Source of the DNA: Planctomycetota bacterium
Lineage (GTDB): Bacteria > Planctomycetota > UBA1135 > GCA-002686595
DNA length: 45,465 bases
Direction of reading: 5' to 3'
NCBI GenBank assembly: GCA_016872755.1
Contig: VGZE01000011.1
Coordinates: 1-45,465, forward strand
In this document: positions 18,092-25,749 of the stretch, piece by piece
How the letters are laid out: each line of letters begins with the position of its first letter
How positions within the stretch are numbered: the first letter of the stretch is position 1
Made by a program: the position numbers and the translations under genes
Notes under the pieces: model-generated
The model's database searches: none
The model's input: only the letters and a program-made list of their open reading frames with translations
What the model was told of the DNA's origin: nothing

Positions 18092-18248
18092 TTTAAGTAA
18101 GAGGGATTCGAGGAGGGGGAGATCGTGGGGGCGGCGTGCTTTCACACTTTTTCTGGCACGCCCTCTGACACACCCGAGCGGACCGCCCTCCCGTTTCTCT
18201 CCTCTCTTCTCTCCTCTCTTCTCTCCGCCATCGAGTCCAAGTCATGAA

Positions 18249-18345
18249 CTTCGCATTCGCGCGGGTCGCGTCTGCGCGACCCGAGCGAATGCGAAGTCGC
18301 GTGCGCGTCTTCGCGCACGCAAGTGCGCGGGCGCAGCCCGCGCAC
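18249..18345 (-). repeat. Three-hairpin repeat element, copy B (3' UTR of the ASST-family gene)
   Basis: Read on the minus strand it starts 6 nt after the stop of the upstream gene. Hairpin I is GTGCGCGGGC/GCCCGCGCAC (18323-18345, loop TGC). Hairpin II is GCGTGCGCG/CGCGCACGC (18299-18320, loop AAGA). Hairpin III has a perfect 12-bp outer stem CTTCGCATTCGC/GCGAATGCGAAG (18249-18260, 18285-18296) and an 8-bp inner stem GGGTCGCG/CGCGACCC with loop CAGA. Compared with copy A, several stem positions change on both sides so that pairing is kept. Confidence 0.85.
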
Positions 18346-18351
18346 CCTCCA

Positions 18352-19869
18352 CTACCTCTTCAACTTCGCCAACCCCGAATACTCCACCCCATACCGCTCC
18401 GCCCTGAACAACGCATGCGGCGGCGCCTTCCCTCCCTGCTCCGTCGGCTTCTCCTCGCCGCCCAGCGTATTGCGCCAGTCCCACACGACTTCCTTCTCCG
18501 GCGTCACCTCGAAAACCCGTCCCGCCGCGCCCGAGCAGATCAGCGTGTTCCCGTTCGCCAAACGCTGCGCCCCCGAGATGAACGGCGAGAAGAACAGCGG
18601 CGCATCCTTGTACGCCCAGACCGGTTCTCTCGGCCCGAACGCCGCCCCAGCCGCGAGCTCGAAGCCCTTCCCGCTCGCGTACGGCAGCTCGAGCTCGAGC
18701 ACCTGCGAGAAATCCCCCGGCCGGTGCATCCCGTTGTCGAAGACCAGCAACCTCGGCGCGCCCGCGTCCGCATTCTTCAACCACGTCGGATTGTGCTGGT
18801 AGTGCAGCCTCTGATCCGCCTCCGTCCCGCGCCCGTAGTTCCGCGGATTGCCCCAGCGGAACAGGATGTCGCCGCCCTTGCCGTGGCGCCCTCCGGAGGA
18901 GGTGGCCGCCTGCGCGGTCGTCGTCGAGTGATCGATCACGAGCAACTCGCCGAGCTCGGGTGACGAGATCACGATCACGTCCAACCCGGCGTGGTGCTTG
19001 ACCGAGTTCGTGTGCATCCAGTCGCCCTTGTACTTCGACTTCGGCTTGTCCGGCCCCTTCGCGGGCGGCGGCGCGCCGCCGCCGGCGTAGCCGAGCGCGG
19101 CCATCTTCTTCTCCTCCTCCTCGCGCTTCTTGCGCTCCGCGTCCGACTCCTCGCGCGGCTCGAAGCGGTGATCGGCGTTGATGTCGAGCCGACCGGGATG
19201 GTCGGCCTTGGCGACGAAGTTCGGCTTCTTCGGGTTGCGGTCCTGCATCAGGTGATCCCAGGCGCGCCACTGCCAGACCACCTTGCCGCCGCCGCGCGGA
19301 TTGCGCTCGAGTTCGAGGATCGTGTCCGGCCACAGGCCCTCCTCGACGACCGCGTGGAGATCGCGGCCGGCGGCGAGCGCCTCGTCGGGCGAGTGGTACT
19401 CCCACGCGATCAGCAGCAGGTTGCCGTTGGGGAGCACGTCGAAGTCGTGGTGCAGCGTCAGCTGGTCGGTGGCCTGCACGTGCTCCCACACGACACTCGA
19501 ATCCCATGCGAGTTCCTGGATGCGTCCAGCGATCCCGCCGCCGTGGAAGCGCGGGTTGTCGGGCTCCTGGCACTGGCGCAGCAGGTTGCCGTTCGGGAGC
19601 AGCACGCAGGCGCCGCCCGGCACGTACTGCGTCTTCCAGGTGTGAACCGTGTTGCCGTCGAGGTCGACGAGGTGCGCGTTCTTCGAGTTCAACGGGTTGA
19701 CGAGCAGGTAGCCGGGCGTCGCGCCGGGGGTGCGCAGGCGCAGTCCGCGTGGCTCGACGGCCTCGAGGCCGCCCTCGAACGGCGAAGGCCGGGACTGGGG
19801 AGCCTCGGCACCCGGGGCCTGGATCGCGGCAAGCAGGAGCAGCGCGGAGAGGGGCAGCATGTCGGGCAT
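18352..19869 (-). CDS. Arylsulfotransferase (ASST)-family secreted protein
   Basis: A 505-aa exported protein with a signal peptide (MLPLSALLLLAAIQAPGAEA). The rest reads as a beta-propeller of the ASST type: repeated blades with NGN turns (VLLPNGNLLRQ, DVLPNGNLLLIAWE, RLANGNTLICSG) and motifs such as HLVDLDGNTVHTWKT, HHDFDVLPNGN, GKVVWQWRAWDHL, WMHTNSV and GRVFEVTPEKEVVWDWRN. ASSTs move sulfate between phenolic compounds, but whether this one is catalytic is not clear. A charged, Gly/Pro-rich insert (residues about 237-283, with ERKKREEEEKKM) interrupts the propeller. ATG 19869 is chosen because it precedes the signal peptide; 19860 also works. The gene sits inverted inside the infC-rpmI block. 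Confidence 0.75.
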   Translation of the reverse strand: MPDMLPLSALLLLAAIQAPGAEAPQSRPSPFEGGLEAVEPRGLRLRTPGATPGYLLVNPLNSKNAHLVDLDGNTVHTWKTQYVPGGACVLLPNGNLLRQCQEPDNPRFHGGGIAGRIQELAWDSSVVWEHVQATDQLTLHHDFDVLPNGNLLLIAWEYHSPDEALAAGRDLHAVVEEGLWPDTILELERNPRGGGKVVWQWRAWDHLMQDRNPKKPNFVAKADHPGRLDINADHRFEPREESDAERKKREEEEKKMAALGYAGGGAPPPAKGPDKPKSKYKGDWMHTNSVKHHAGLDVIVISSPELGELLVIDHSTTTAQAATSSGGRHGKGGDILFRWGNPRNYGRGTEADQRLHYQHNPTWLKNADAGAPRLLVFDNGMHRPGDFSQVLELELPYASGKGFELAAGAAFGPREPVWAYKDAPLFFSPFISGAQRLANGNTLICSGAAGRVFEVTPEKEVVWDWRNTLGGEEKPTEQGGKAPPHALFRAERYGVEYSGLAKLKR

Positions 19870-19870
19870 C

Positions 19871-19899
19871 TTGCCCAGCGGGGGGGGCCCCGCTATCCT
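19871..19899 (+). promoter_or_regulatory. Candidate rpmI-rplT promoter with a palindromic spacer
   Basis: TTGCCC (19871-19876) and TATCCT (19894-19899) are 17 bp apart. The spacer is almost entirely a perfect palindromic stem, AGCGGGG / CCCCGCT around GGGG (19877-19894). It abuts the start of the divergent ASST-family gene. With infC cut off by that gene, rpmI needs its own promoter. A leader of about 110 nt remains before rpmI and could hold L20-type control, but I cannot recognise one. Confidence 0.5.
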
Positions 19900-20015
19900 C
19901 TTTCCCCCCAAGTGCTCCGCACGCCTCCCACGGCGGCGGGACACCCCTGCAAGCGGCCGATCGTTCGGGCTGGCTGGCGAGCAGGGCTCCGCAACCCCGC
20001 TACGAGTCCAAGGAA

Positions 20016-20204
20016 ATGCCCAAGAACAAGTCCAAAGGCGCCGTCAAGAAGCGCTTCAAGATCACGAAGAGCGGCAAGGTGCGCAGCAGCCGCCCCGGTC
20101 GTGGTCACATGCACGCTGCGTACGACGGCTCGACGAGCCGCAAGCTCCGCTCCGGTCTGATCCTGAACAAGACGTTCGGGGATCTGATCAAGGCGATGAT
20201 GTAA
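20016..20204 (+). CDS. rpmI: 50S ribosomal protein L35
   Basis: A 62-aa, very basic ribosomal protein: MPKNKSKGAVKKRFKITKSG at the N-terminus and RKLRSGLILNKTFGDLIKAM at the C-terminus. Family members are usually 64-66 aa. The ATG is preceded by AAGGA at close spacing. It is normally in an infC-rpmI-rplT operon; here rplT follows after 16 nt but infC is 2 kb upstream beyond an inverted gene. Confidence 0.96.
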   Translation: MPKNKSKGAVKKRFKITKSGKVRSSRPGRGHMHAAYDGSTSRKLRSGLILNKTFGDLIKAMM

Positions 20205-20220
20205 GGGGAGGAGCAACACC

Positions 20221-20577
20221 ATGGTACGCGTCAATCACGGGGCGGCGACCCGCCGCAAGAAGAACCGCTATTTCAAGCAGGCCAAGGGCTTCCGCGCCGG
20301 CCGCCACAATCAGTGGCGCATGGTGCGCGAGACCCTGCTGCGCGCCTGGTACTTCGCGTTCCGCGACCGTCGCCAACGCAAGCGCCACTTCCGCCGGCTG
20401 TGGATCCTGCGCATCAATGCGGCGGCGCGCATGCGCGGCCTCTCGTACAGCCAGCTGATCGACGGACTGAAGAAGGCCAAGGTCGACCTGAACCGCAAGA
20501 ACCTGTCGCAACTCGCGTTGAACGAGCCGCAGGCCTTCGATCAGTTGGTCAGCCTGGCCAAGTCCTCGCGCGGCTAG
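20221..20577 (+). CDS. rplT: 50S ribosomal protein L20
   Basis: A 118-aa ribosomal protein that binds 23S rRNA early in 50S assembly and in many bacteria represses its own operon. It has the basic N-terminal extension (RVNHGAATRRKKNRYFKQAK) and the globular part (RRLWILRINAAARMRGLSYS, LIDGLKKAKVDLNRKNLSQL). Length matches the family. A clear Shine-Dalgarno (GGGAGGAG) lies upstream of the ATG. Confidence 0.97.
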   Translation: MVRVNHGAATRRKKNRYFKQAKGFRAGRHNQWRMVRETLLRAWYFAFRDRRQRKRHFRRLWILRINAAARMRGLSYSQLIDGLKKAKVDLNRKNLSQLALNEPQAFDQLVSLAKSSRG

Positions 20578-20597
20578 GTTGCGCGCCGGCGCGCGCG

Positions 20598-20627
20598 TTG
20601 TGACGAACCGCGCGCGCTGGCTAGACT
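20598..20627 (+). promoter_or_regulatory. Candidate pheST promoter, near-leaderless
   Basis: TTGTGA (20598-20603) and TAGACT (20622-20627) are 18 bp apart, and the -10 box ends 10 nt before the pheS GTG. A 14-nt perfect palindrome GCGCGCCGGCGCGC (20581-20594) sits between the rplT stop and the -35 box and could slow read-through from rplT, though it has no T-run. Confidence 0.5.
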
Positions 20628-20637
20628 TGCCCGGATC

Positions 20638-21678
20638 GTGCACGAACCGACGCAAGCCCAGCCGGCGCTGCCGGAACTGTTGAACGACGGCCTCGCCCGC
20701 GTCGCGACGGCGCGGACGACGGACGAGCTGCGCGCGTTGGAGCGCGAGTTCCTGGGCAAGGGCGGCGTCATCGCGACGCTGCTCGCGGCCGTGCCGAGCC
20801 TGCCGGCGGAACAGCGCCGCGCGGCCGGCCAGGGCGCGAACGAGCTCAAGTCGAAGCTGGCCGAGGCGCTCGCCGCGCGCGAGCGCGAGCTCCAGGAACA
20901 GCATCTCTCGGCCGAACTCGCCGGCGCGAGCTTCGACCCGACGCTGCCCGCGACGCCGCCGCGCACCGGCTCGCTGCACCCGCTGACGCAGGTCACGCGC
21001 GAGCTCGAGGCGATCTTCACTTCGATGGGCTACGCGATCCTCGACGGGCCGGAGGTCGAGCGCGCGTACTACAACTTCGAGGCGCTCAACATCCCCGCCG
21101 ACCACCCGGCGCGCGAGATGCACGACACCTTCTGGTGCGACCGCGCGGGCTCGCTGGTGCTGCGCACGCACACTTCGCCGGTGCAGGTGCGCGCGATGGA
21201 GCGACTGAAGCCGCCCTTCCGCGCGATCGTGCCGGGCAAGGTCTTCCGCCAGGAGACCACCGACGCGTCGCACGAACACACCTTCCACCAGATGGAAGGG
21301 CTGGTCGTCGGAGAGGGCATCACGGTCGGCCACCTGATCGGCACGCTGAAGACCTTCCTGCGCGAGGTCTTCCGCCGCGATCTCGAGGTGCGGCTGCGGC
21401 CCGGCTACTTCCCGTTCGTCGAGCCCGGCTTCGAGCTCGATGCGCGTTGCCCGTTCTGCACGAAGGGCTGCTCGGTGTGCAAGCAGTCGACCTGGATCGA
21501 GCTGTGCCCGTGCGGCATGGTTCATCCGAACGTGTTGCGCGCCGGCGGCATCGATCCCGAGCGCTGGACCGGCTTCGCGTTCGGCCTGGGCCTGTCGCGC
21601 CTCACGATGCTGCGCTACCGGATCGACGATGTCCGGCACCTGCTCGGCGGCGATCTGCGCTTCCTCGAACAGTTCTAG
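20638..21678 (+). CDS. pheS: Phenylalanyl-tRNA synthetase alpha subunit
   Basis: The catalytic subunit of the alpha2beta2 PheRS. The 346-aa product has the N-terminal coiled coil (ELRALEREFLGKGGVIATLL), class II motif 2 (FRAIVPGKVFRQETTDASHE), the active-site THTSPVQVRAM and EHTFHQMEGLVV, and motif 3 near GFAFGLGLSRLTMLRYRIDD. A cysteine-rich loop (CPFCTKGCSVCKQ, then CPCGMVHPNV) replaces the short loop of E. coli PheS; such a loop, possibly zinc-binding, occurs in other bacterial PheS. It starts at GTG 20638 and is followed after 15 nt by pheT. Confidence 0.97.
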   Translation: MHEPTQAQPALPELLNDGLARVATARTTDELRALEREFLGKGGVIATLLAAVPSLPAEQRRAAGQGANELKSKLAEALAARERELQEQHLSAELAGASFDPTLPATPPRTGSLHPLTQVTRELEAIFTSMGYAILDGPEVERAYYNFEALNIPADHPAREMHDTFWCDRAGSLVLRTHTSPVQVRAMERLKPPFRAIVPGKVFRQETTDASHEHTFHQMEGLVVGEGITVGHLIGTLKTFLREVFRRDLEVRLRPGYFPFVEPGFELDARCPFCTKGCSVCKQSTWIELCPCGMVHPNVLRAGGIDPERWTGFAFGLGLSRLTMLRYRIDDVRHLLGGDLRFLEQF

Positions 21679-21693
21679 CCCCGCTTCCCAGTC

Positions 21694-24189
21694 GTGAAGA
21701 TCTCCTACCGCTGGCTGTCGCGCCACGTCGACCTGACCGGGCTCTCGCCGCAGGAACTGGCCAATGACCTGACGCTCCATACCGCCGAGGTCGAGGGCTT
21801 GCATGCCTTCGCGCCGGTGCTCGAGCGCGTCGTGGTCGGGCACGTGCTCGAGCGCGCCAAGCATCCGGATGCCGACAAGCTGTCGGTGTGCCGCGTCGAA
21901 GTCGGCCCCGCCGGTGTCGCGGGAGAGGCGCTGCAGATCGTGTGCGGCGCGCCGAATGTCGCCGCGGGGCAGCGCGTCGCGGTCGCGCTGGCCGGCACCG
22001 AGCTGCCGGGCGACGTCAAGATCAAGAAGAGCAAGATCCGCGGCGTCGAGTCGAACGGCATGATCTGCTCGGAGCGCGAGCTCGGCCTGGGCGACGAGCA
22101 CAACGGGATCTGGGTGCTGCCCGAGGCCGCGACGATCGGGCGTCCGGTGCTCGCGTCGGCTCCGGCCTTCGGCGCGTCCGGCATCGCGGGCGCGCTCGAC
22201 TGGGTCATCGAGATCGACAACAAGTCGCTGACGCACCGGCCGGATCTGTGGGGCCACCGCGGTTTCGCGCGCGAGGTGCACGCGATCCGCGCGGCGGCGT
22301 TGCGGCCGCTCGATCTGGAGCTCGGCGCGCTCGCGCAGCGCGCCAGGACCGGCCAGCCCTTCGACCTGCGCGTCGACTCGCCCGCCTGCCTGCGCTACCT
22401 CGCGCTCGAGCTCGACGGAGTCGCGAACGGCCGCTCGCCCGACTGGCTGCGCTTCCTGCTGCTCGCGGTCGGCCAGCGGCCGATCGACCTGCTGGTCGAC
22501 CTGTCGAACTTCGTGATGCTCGACCTGGGTCAGCCCAACCACGTCTTCGACCGGCGCAACCTGCCGCGGCGCTCGATCGAAGTGCGCATGGCTCGCCCCC
22601 ACGAGCGTCTGACGACGCTCGACGGGATCGCGCGCGACCTCGGGCCCGACGACCTGCTGATCTGCTCGGGCGACGCGCCGGTCGCGCTGGCCGGTGTGAT
22701 GGGCGGCGACGCGTGCAAGGTCGCGCCGGACACGAGCTCCATCCTGCTGGAGGTGGCGAGCTTCCAGCCGGCCGTCGTGCGCCGCACCGCGCAGCGACTG
22801 GCACTGCGCACCGACGCCTCCGCGCGCTTCGAGAAGAACCTCGCGCCGACGCTGGCGGGCGAGGCCGTCGCGCACTTCGCGCGCCTGCTCGCCGAGCTGC
22901 AGCCAGAGGTGCGCGCGACATCGCTCGCCGACGCGGGCGCGTGGACCGATCCGGCGCGCACATTGCCGCTGCGGCCGGCGCGCGTGCGCGCGCTGCTCGG
23001 CTGCGAGATCCCCGACGCGCGCATCGAGGAGATCCTGACGCGCCTCGGGCTCGGCGTCGTGAAGCGCACCAGCGGCGAGTGGGACGTGCGGATTCCCGCC
23101 ATCCGCGCCACCAAGGACCTGACGATCGAACAGGACCTCGTCGAGGAGATCGGCCGCATCGTCGGCTACGCGGCGATCCCGGAGCGGCCGCTCGTGGCGC
23201 CGCTCACGCCGGCGCCGCGCGACGAGCGCCGCGAGCTCGTGCGCGCGCTGCAGGATCGGTTGTCGGGCACGCATGCCTTCCACGAGACGCTGTCGTACTC
23301 GTTCCTGCCCGAGCCGTTGGCCGCACAGCTCGGCGTGCTCGGCGACCCCTGCGTCGAGGTCGTCAATCCGGTGGCCGAGGGCTGGCAGCGCGTGCGCCGC
23401 GGCGTCGCGACCAGCCTGCTCGGCCTGCTCGAGCCGAATCTGCGTCACGCGCCCGTCGTTCAGCTCTACGAGGTCGGCAAGGGGTACCAGCCCGAACGCG
23501 CCAATGCGCACGGCGAGCCGCTCGAGCTGCACGAGCTCGCGTTGCTCTGCGCACAGCCGCGGCCCGCGTCCGGCGCGCGGCACGACGAGGGCGCGCTCCC
23601 GCGCGCCAAGGCGATCGTCGAGGACCTGCTGCGCGTGGCGGGCCGACCCGTGCGCACGTGGATCACGCCGCACGAGGCCTCGGCGGCCCACGGCTTGCCG
23701 GCGACGCTGCCGCCGTGGGTGCACCCGAAGCGCTGCGCGCTCGCCTGCGGCGAGCAGGCCGGGGTCGTGCTGGCCTCGCTGGCCGAGCTCGATCCGCGCG
23801 TCGCGCGCGCGCTCGGCGTCGCCAGCGACGTCGCGATCGCCTCGCTGTGGATCGACGCGCTGCTCACGGCGCCGCGCACGCCGGTGCATTACGAGCCGCT
23901 GCCGAAGTTCCCCGGCACGCGACTGGATGTGGCCATGTCGATGCCCGCCGAACTGCCCGCCGCGCGCGTCGAGCAGGCGATCCGCGGCGCCGGCAAGGAG
24001 CTCGTGCGCCGGCTGCGGCTCTTCGATCTGTACGAGGGCGAGAAGGCCGGTCCCGGGCGCAAGTCGCTCGCCTACACGGTCGAGCTCGTCGCCGAGGGGC
24101 GCACGCTCGCGGAAAAAGATACCCAGCGCTTCCTGGAGCGGCTCGCGCGCGAGGCCGAGGCGCTGGGAGGCGAGCTGCGGCGCGCCTGA
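21694..24189 (+). CDS. pheT: Phenylalanyl-tRNA synthetase beta subunit
   Basis: An 831-aa large subunit. Domain order is standard: N-terminal B1 (MKISYRWLSRHVDLTG), the EMAP/tRNA-binding fold (VVVGHVLERAKHPDADKLSV, IVCGAPNVAAGQRVAVALAG), the B3/B4 editing region (FVMLDLGQPNHVFDRRNL), B5 (LLGCEIPDARIEEILTRLGL), the catalytic-like module (IEQDLVEEIGRIVGYAAIPE) and the C-terminal anticodon-binding fold (FPGTRLDVAMSMPAELPAAR ... LFDLYEGEKAGPGRKSLAYT). The start is GTG. Length is slightly above E. coli (795). With pheS it charges tRNA(Phe). Confidence 0.97.
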   Translation: MKISYRWLSRHVDLTGLSPQELANDLTLHTAEVEGLHAFAPVLERVVVGHVLERAKHPDADKLSVCRVEVGPAGVAGEALQIVCGAPNVAAGQRVAVALAGTELPGDVKIKKSKIRGVESNGMICSERELGLGDEHNGIWVLPEAATIGRPVLASAPAFGASGIAGALDWVIEIDNKSLTHRPDLWGHRGFAREVHAIRAAALRPLDLELGALAQRARTGQPFDLRVDSPACLRYLALELDGVANGRSPDWLRFLLLAVGQRPIDLLVDLSNFVMLDLGQPNHVFDRRNLPRRSIEVRMARPHERLTTLDGIARDLGPDDLLICSGDAPVALAGVMGGDACKVAPDTSSILLEVASFQPAVVRRTAQRLALRTDASARFEKNLAPTLAGEAVAHFARLLAELQPEVRATSLADAGAWTDPARTLPLRPARVRALLGCEIPDARIEEILTRLGLGVVKRTSGEWDVRIPAIRATKDLTIEQDLVEEIGRIVGYAAIPERPLVAPLTPAPRDERRELVRALQDRLSGTHAFHETLSYSFLPEPLAAQLGVLGDPCVEVVNPVAEGWQRVRRGVATSLLGLLEPNLRHAPVVQLYEVGKGYQPERANAHGEPLELHELALLCAQPRPASGARHDEGALPRAKAIVEDLLRVAGRPVRTWITPHEASAAHGLPATLPPWVHPKRCALACGEQAGVVLASLAELDPRVARALGVASDVAIASLWIDALLTAPRTPVHYEPLPKFPGTRLDVAMSMPAELPAARVEQAIRGAGKELVRRLRLFDLYEGEKAGPGRKSLAYTVELVAEGRTLAEKDTQRFLERLAREAEALGGELRRA

Positions 24190-24282
24190 GCGCGTCCCGC
24201 GGCGTAGGATAGTCCTGCCGAGTCCTCGTCCGGCCCCAGCGCGGGTGCCGATGCAGGTTCTCGGATCGCTCCGCTCCCAGGC

Positions 24283-25707
24283 ATGAAGATCACGCTGGTC
24301 ACGCCGCCGTCGCCGCCCGAGTTCCGCGTCAGCCGCGGGCTGATGGGGGGCTTCGGCATGGCGGTCAACCAAGAGCTGCTCTACCCGCCGATCGAGCTCG
24401 CGCACGTCGCCAGCGTGCTCGAGGCCGACGGCCACACGGTCGCGATCTTCGACGCCGACGCGCGCGGGCTCGACACGCAACAGAGCCTCGCCGAGATCGC
24501 GCGCGACAAGCCCGACTTCGTGTGCCTCGATTCGTCGAGCACCTCGCTCGATCTCGACCTGACGCTCGCGCGCGGCCTGCGCGCCGCGCTCGGCGTGCCG
24601 GTCGGCATCCTCGGCTCGCAGGTCACGTACACGCCGCGCGAGGTGTTCGAGAACGAGAGCGTCGACGTCGTCGTGCGCGGCGAACCGGAGCACACGGTGC
24701 GCGAGCTCGCGCAGCGCGTCGCCGCCAAGCGCGGCTTCGAAGGCGTCGCCGGCACGAGCTGGAAGCGCGGCCCGAACGACATCGTCGACGAGCCCGAGCG
24801 CGAGAAGATCGCGAATCTCGACGAGCTGCCGATCCCGGCGCGGCACCTGCTCGACAACCAGGCCTACCGCTTCCCCGGCGTGCGCGGAGCGATCACGACG
24901 GTCAAGAGCTCGCGCGGCTGCCCGCTCGACTGCTCGTTCTGCGGCTACACGCTCGCGCAGGGCCTGCGCTTCCGCTTCCGCAGCCCCGAGCACGTGCTGT
25001 CGGAGCTGCGCGACATCGCCAAGCGCTGGAAGGTCGCGCACGTCGTGTTCCGCGACCCGATCTTCACGACGCGCAAGGACCGCGTGCACGCGATCTGCGA
25101 CGGCATGATCGCCGAGGGCCTGAACCTCGAGTGGCAGTGCGAGACGGCCGTCAAGACGGTCGACCGCGCGCTGATCGAGAAGATGGCCAAGGCCGGCTGC
25201 AAGCACATCTCGTTCGGCGTCGAGTCGGGCAATGTCGAGATCCAGACCAGGCACTGCGGCTCGAAGCTGCTCGACGGCAAGAAGCAGCTCGATCGCGCGC
25301 GCATCGTCGAGGTCTTCGACGCGTGCCGCGACCACGGGATCGAAACGCGCGCGTTCTGCATGATCGGCTTCCCGGAAGAGACGCCGGCCATGGCCGAAGA
25401 GACCTTCGAGCTGGTCGAGGCCTGCGACCCGGACCAGGTGCAGTTCTGCGCGGTGACCGCGTACCCGGGCACGCCGCTGTACAAGATGCTGCGCGGGACG
25501 CGCGAGTTCGACTTCGCGCAGATGACCGGCTTCCAGGCGCTCGAAGGCAACGAGCACATGAGCGCCGCACAGATCGAGGCGAAGATCCTCGAGGGCTACC
25601 GGCGCTTCTACCGGCGGCCGCGCCGGCTGGTGCGGGAACTGCGCCACCCGATGCGCTTCGCCGGCAAGGCCGCGCGCTACTTCACGCTGTTCACGAAGCG
25701 GGCCTGA
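24283..25707 (+). CDS. Cobalamin-binding domain radical SAM protein
   Basis: A 474-aa enzyme with an N-terminal B12-binding-type Rossmann domain (MKITLVTPPSPPEFRVSRGL, LYPPIELAHVASVLEADGHT, DVVVRGEPEHTVRELAQ) followed by a radical SAM domain. The [4Fe-4S] motif is CPLDCSFCGY (C-x3-C-x2-C), the SAM-binding region includes FRDPIFTTRK, and FGVESGN is typical. The BchE-like architecture covers methyltransferases, cyclases and lipid-modifying enzymes. The classical DxHxxG cobalamin-ligand motif is not apparent. Substrate cannot be inferred, and the neighbours do not help: a convergent MsrBA gene and upstream pheT. A TAGGAT box at 24205-24210 is a possible -10 element. Confidence 0.8.
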   Translation: MKITLVTPPSPPEFRVSRGLMGGFGMAVNQELLYPPIELAHVASVLEADGHTVAIFDADARGLDTQQSLAEIARDKPDFVCLDSSSTSLDLDLTLARGLRAALGVPVGILGSQVTYTPREVFENESVDVVVRGEPEHTVRELAQRVAAKRGFEGVAGTSWKRGPNDIVDEPEREKIANLDELPIPARHLLDNQAYRFPGVRGAITTVKSSRGCPLDCSFCGYTLAQGLRFRFRSPEHVLSELRDIAKRWKVAHVVFRDPIFTTRKDRVHAICDGMIAEGLNLEWQCETAVKTVDRALIEKMAKAGCKHISFGVESGNVEIQTRHCGSKLLDGKKQLDRARIVEVFDACRDHGIETRAFCMIGFPEETPAMAEETFELVEACDPDQVQFCAVTAYPGTPLYKMLRGTREFDFAQMTGFQALEGNEHMSAAQIEAKILEGYRRFYRRPRRLVRELRHPMRFAGKAARYFTLFTKRA

Positions 25708-25749
25708 AGCGCCGGGCGCGCCCCCTGGCGCCGGCCTGGTCGCGCAAGC

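Larger units (their letters stand above)
17982..18351. other. 370-bp convergent intergenic region dominated by hairpin repeats
   Basis: Between the stop codons of infC (plus) and the arylsulfotransferase-family gene (minus). It holds two inverted copies of a three-hairpin element, a 7-bp stem (GGCGTGC at 18133-18139 with GCACGCC at 18156-18162) around a T-rich 16-nt loop, and a 33-nt pure pyrimidine tract at 18194-18226 built from a 12-nt unit (TCTCTCCTCTCT). No credible gene is present; the short open frames come from the palindromic repeats. Confidence 0.8.

Noticed and set aside
18142-18345. Short open frames inside the hairpin repeats whose translations share TCVREDAHAT-like words
   Set aside because: The shared words come from the repeated palindromic DNA; there is no start site or conserved protein.
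17997-18345. CRISPR array
   Set aside because: The repeats are two inverted palindromic copies without regular spacers; no cas genes are near.
19900-20015. An L20-type autoregulatory leader before rpmI
   Set aside because: The leader has suitable length, but I could not find the pseudoknot or the 23S-like site, so it is not called.
20188-25647. A 1,819-codon open frame on the minus strand opposite rplT, pheS, pheT and the radical SAM gene
   Set aside because: It lies wholly antisense to well-recognised genes, has Arg/Ala/Gln/Leu-rich low-complexity translation and no domain. GC-ending codons on the sense strand leave this frame free of stops.
25708-25749. Short direct repeat TCGCGCAAG near the msrBA stop codon
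   Set aside because: Only two 9-bp copies, in GC-rich sequence; too short to claim as an element.
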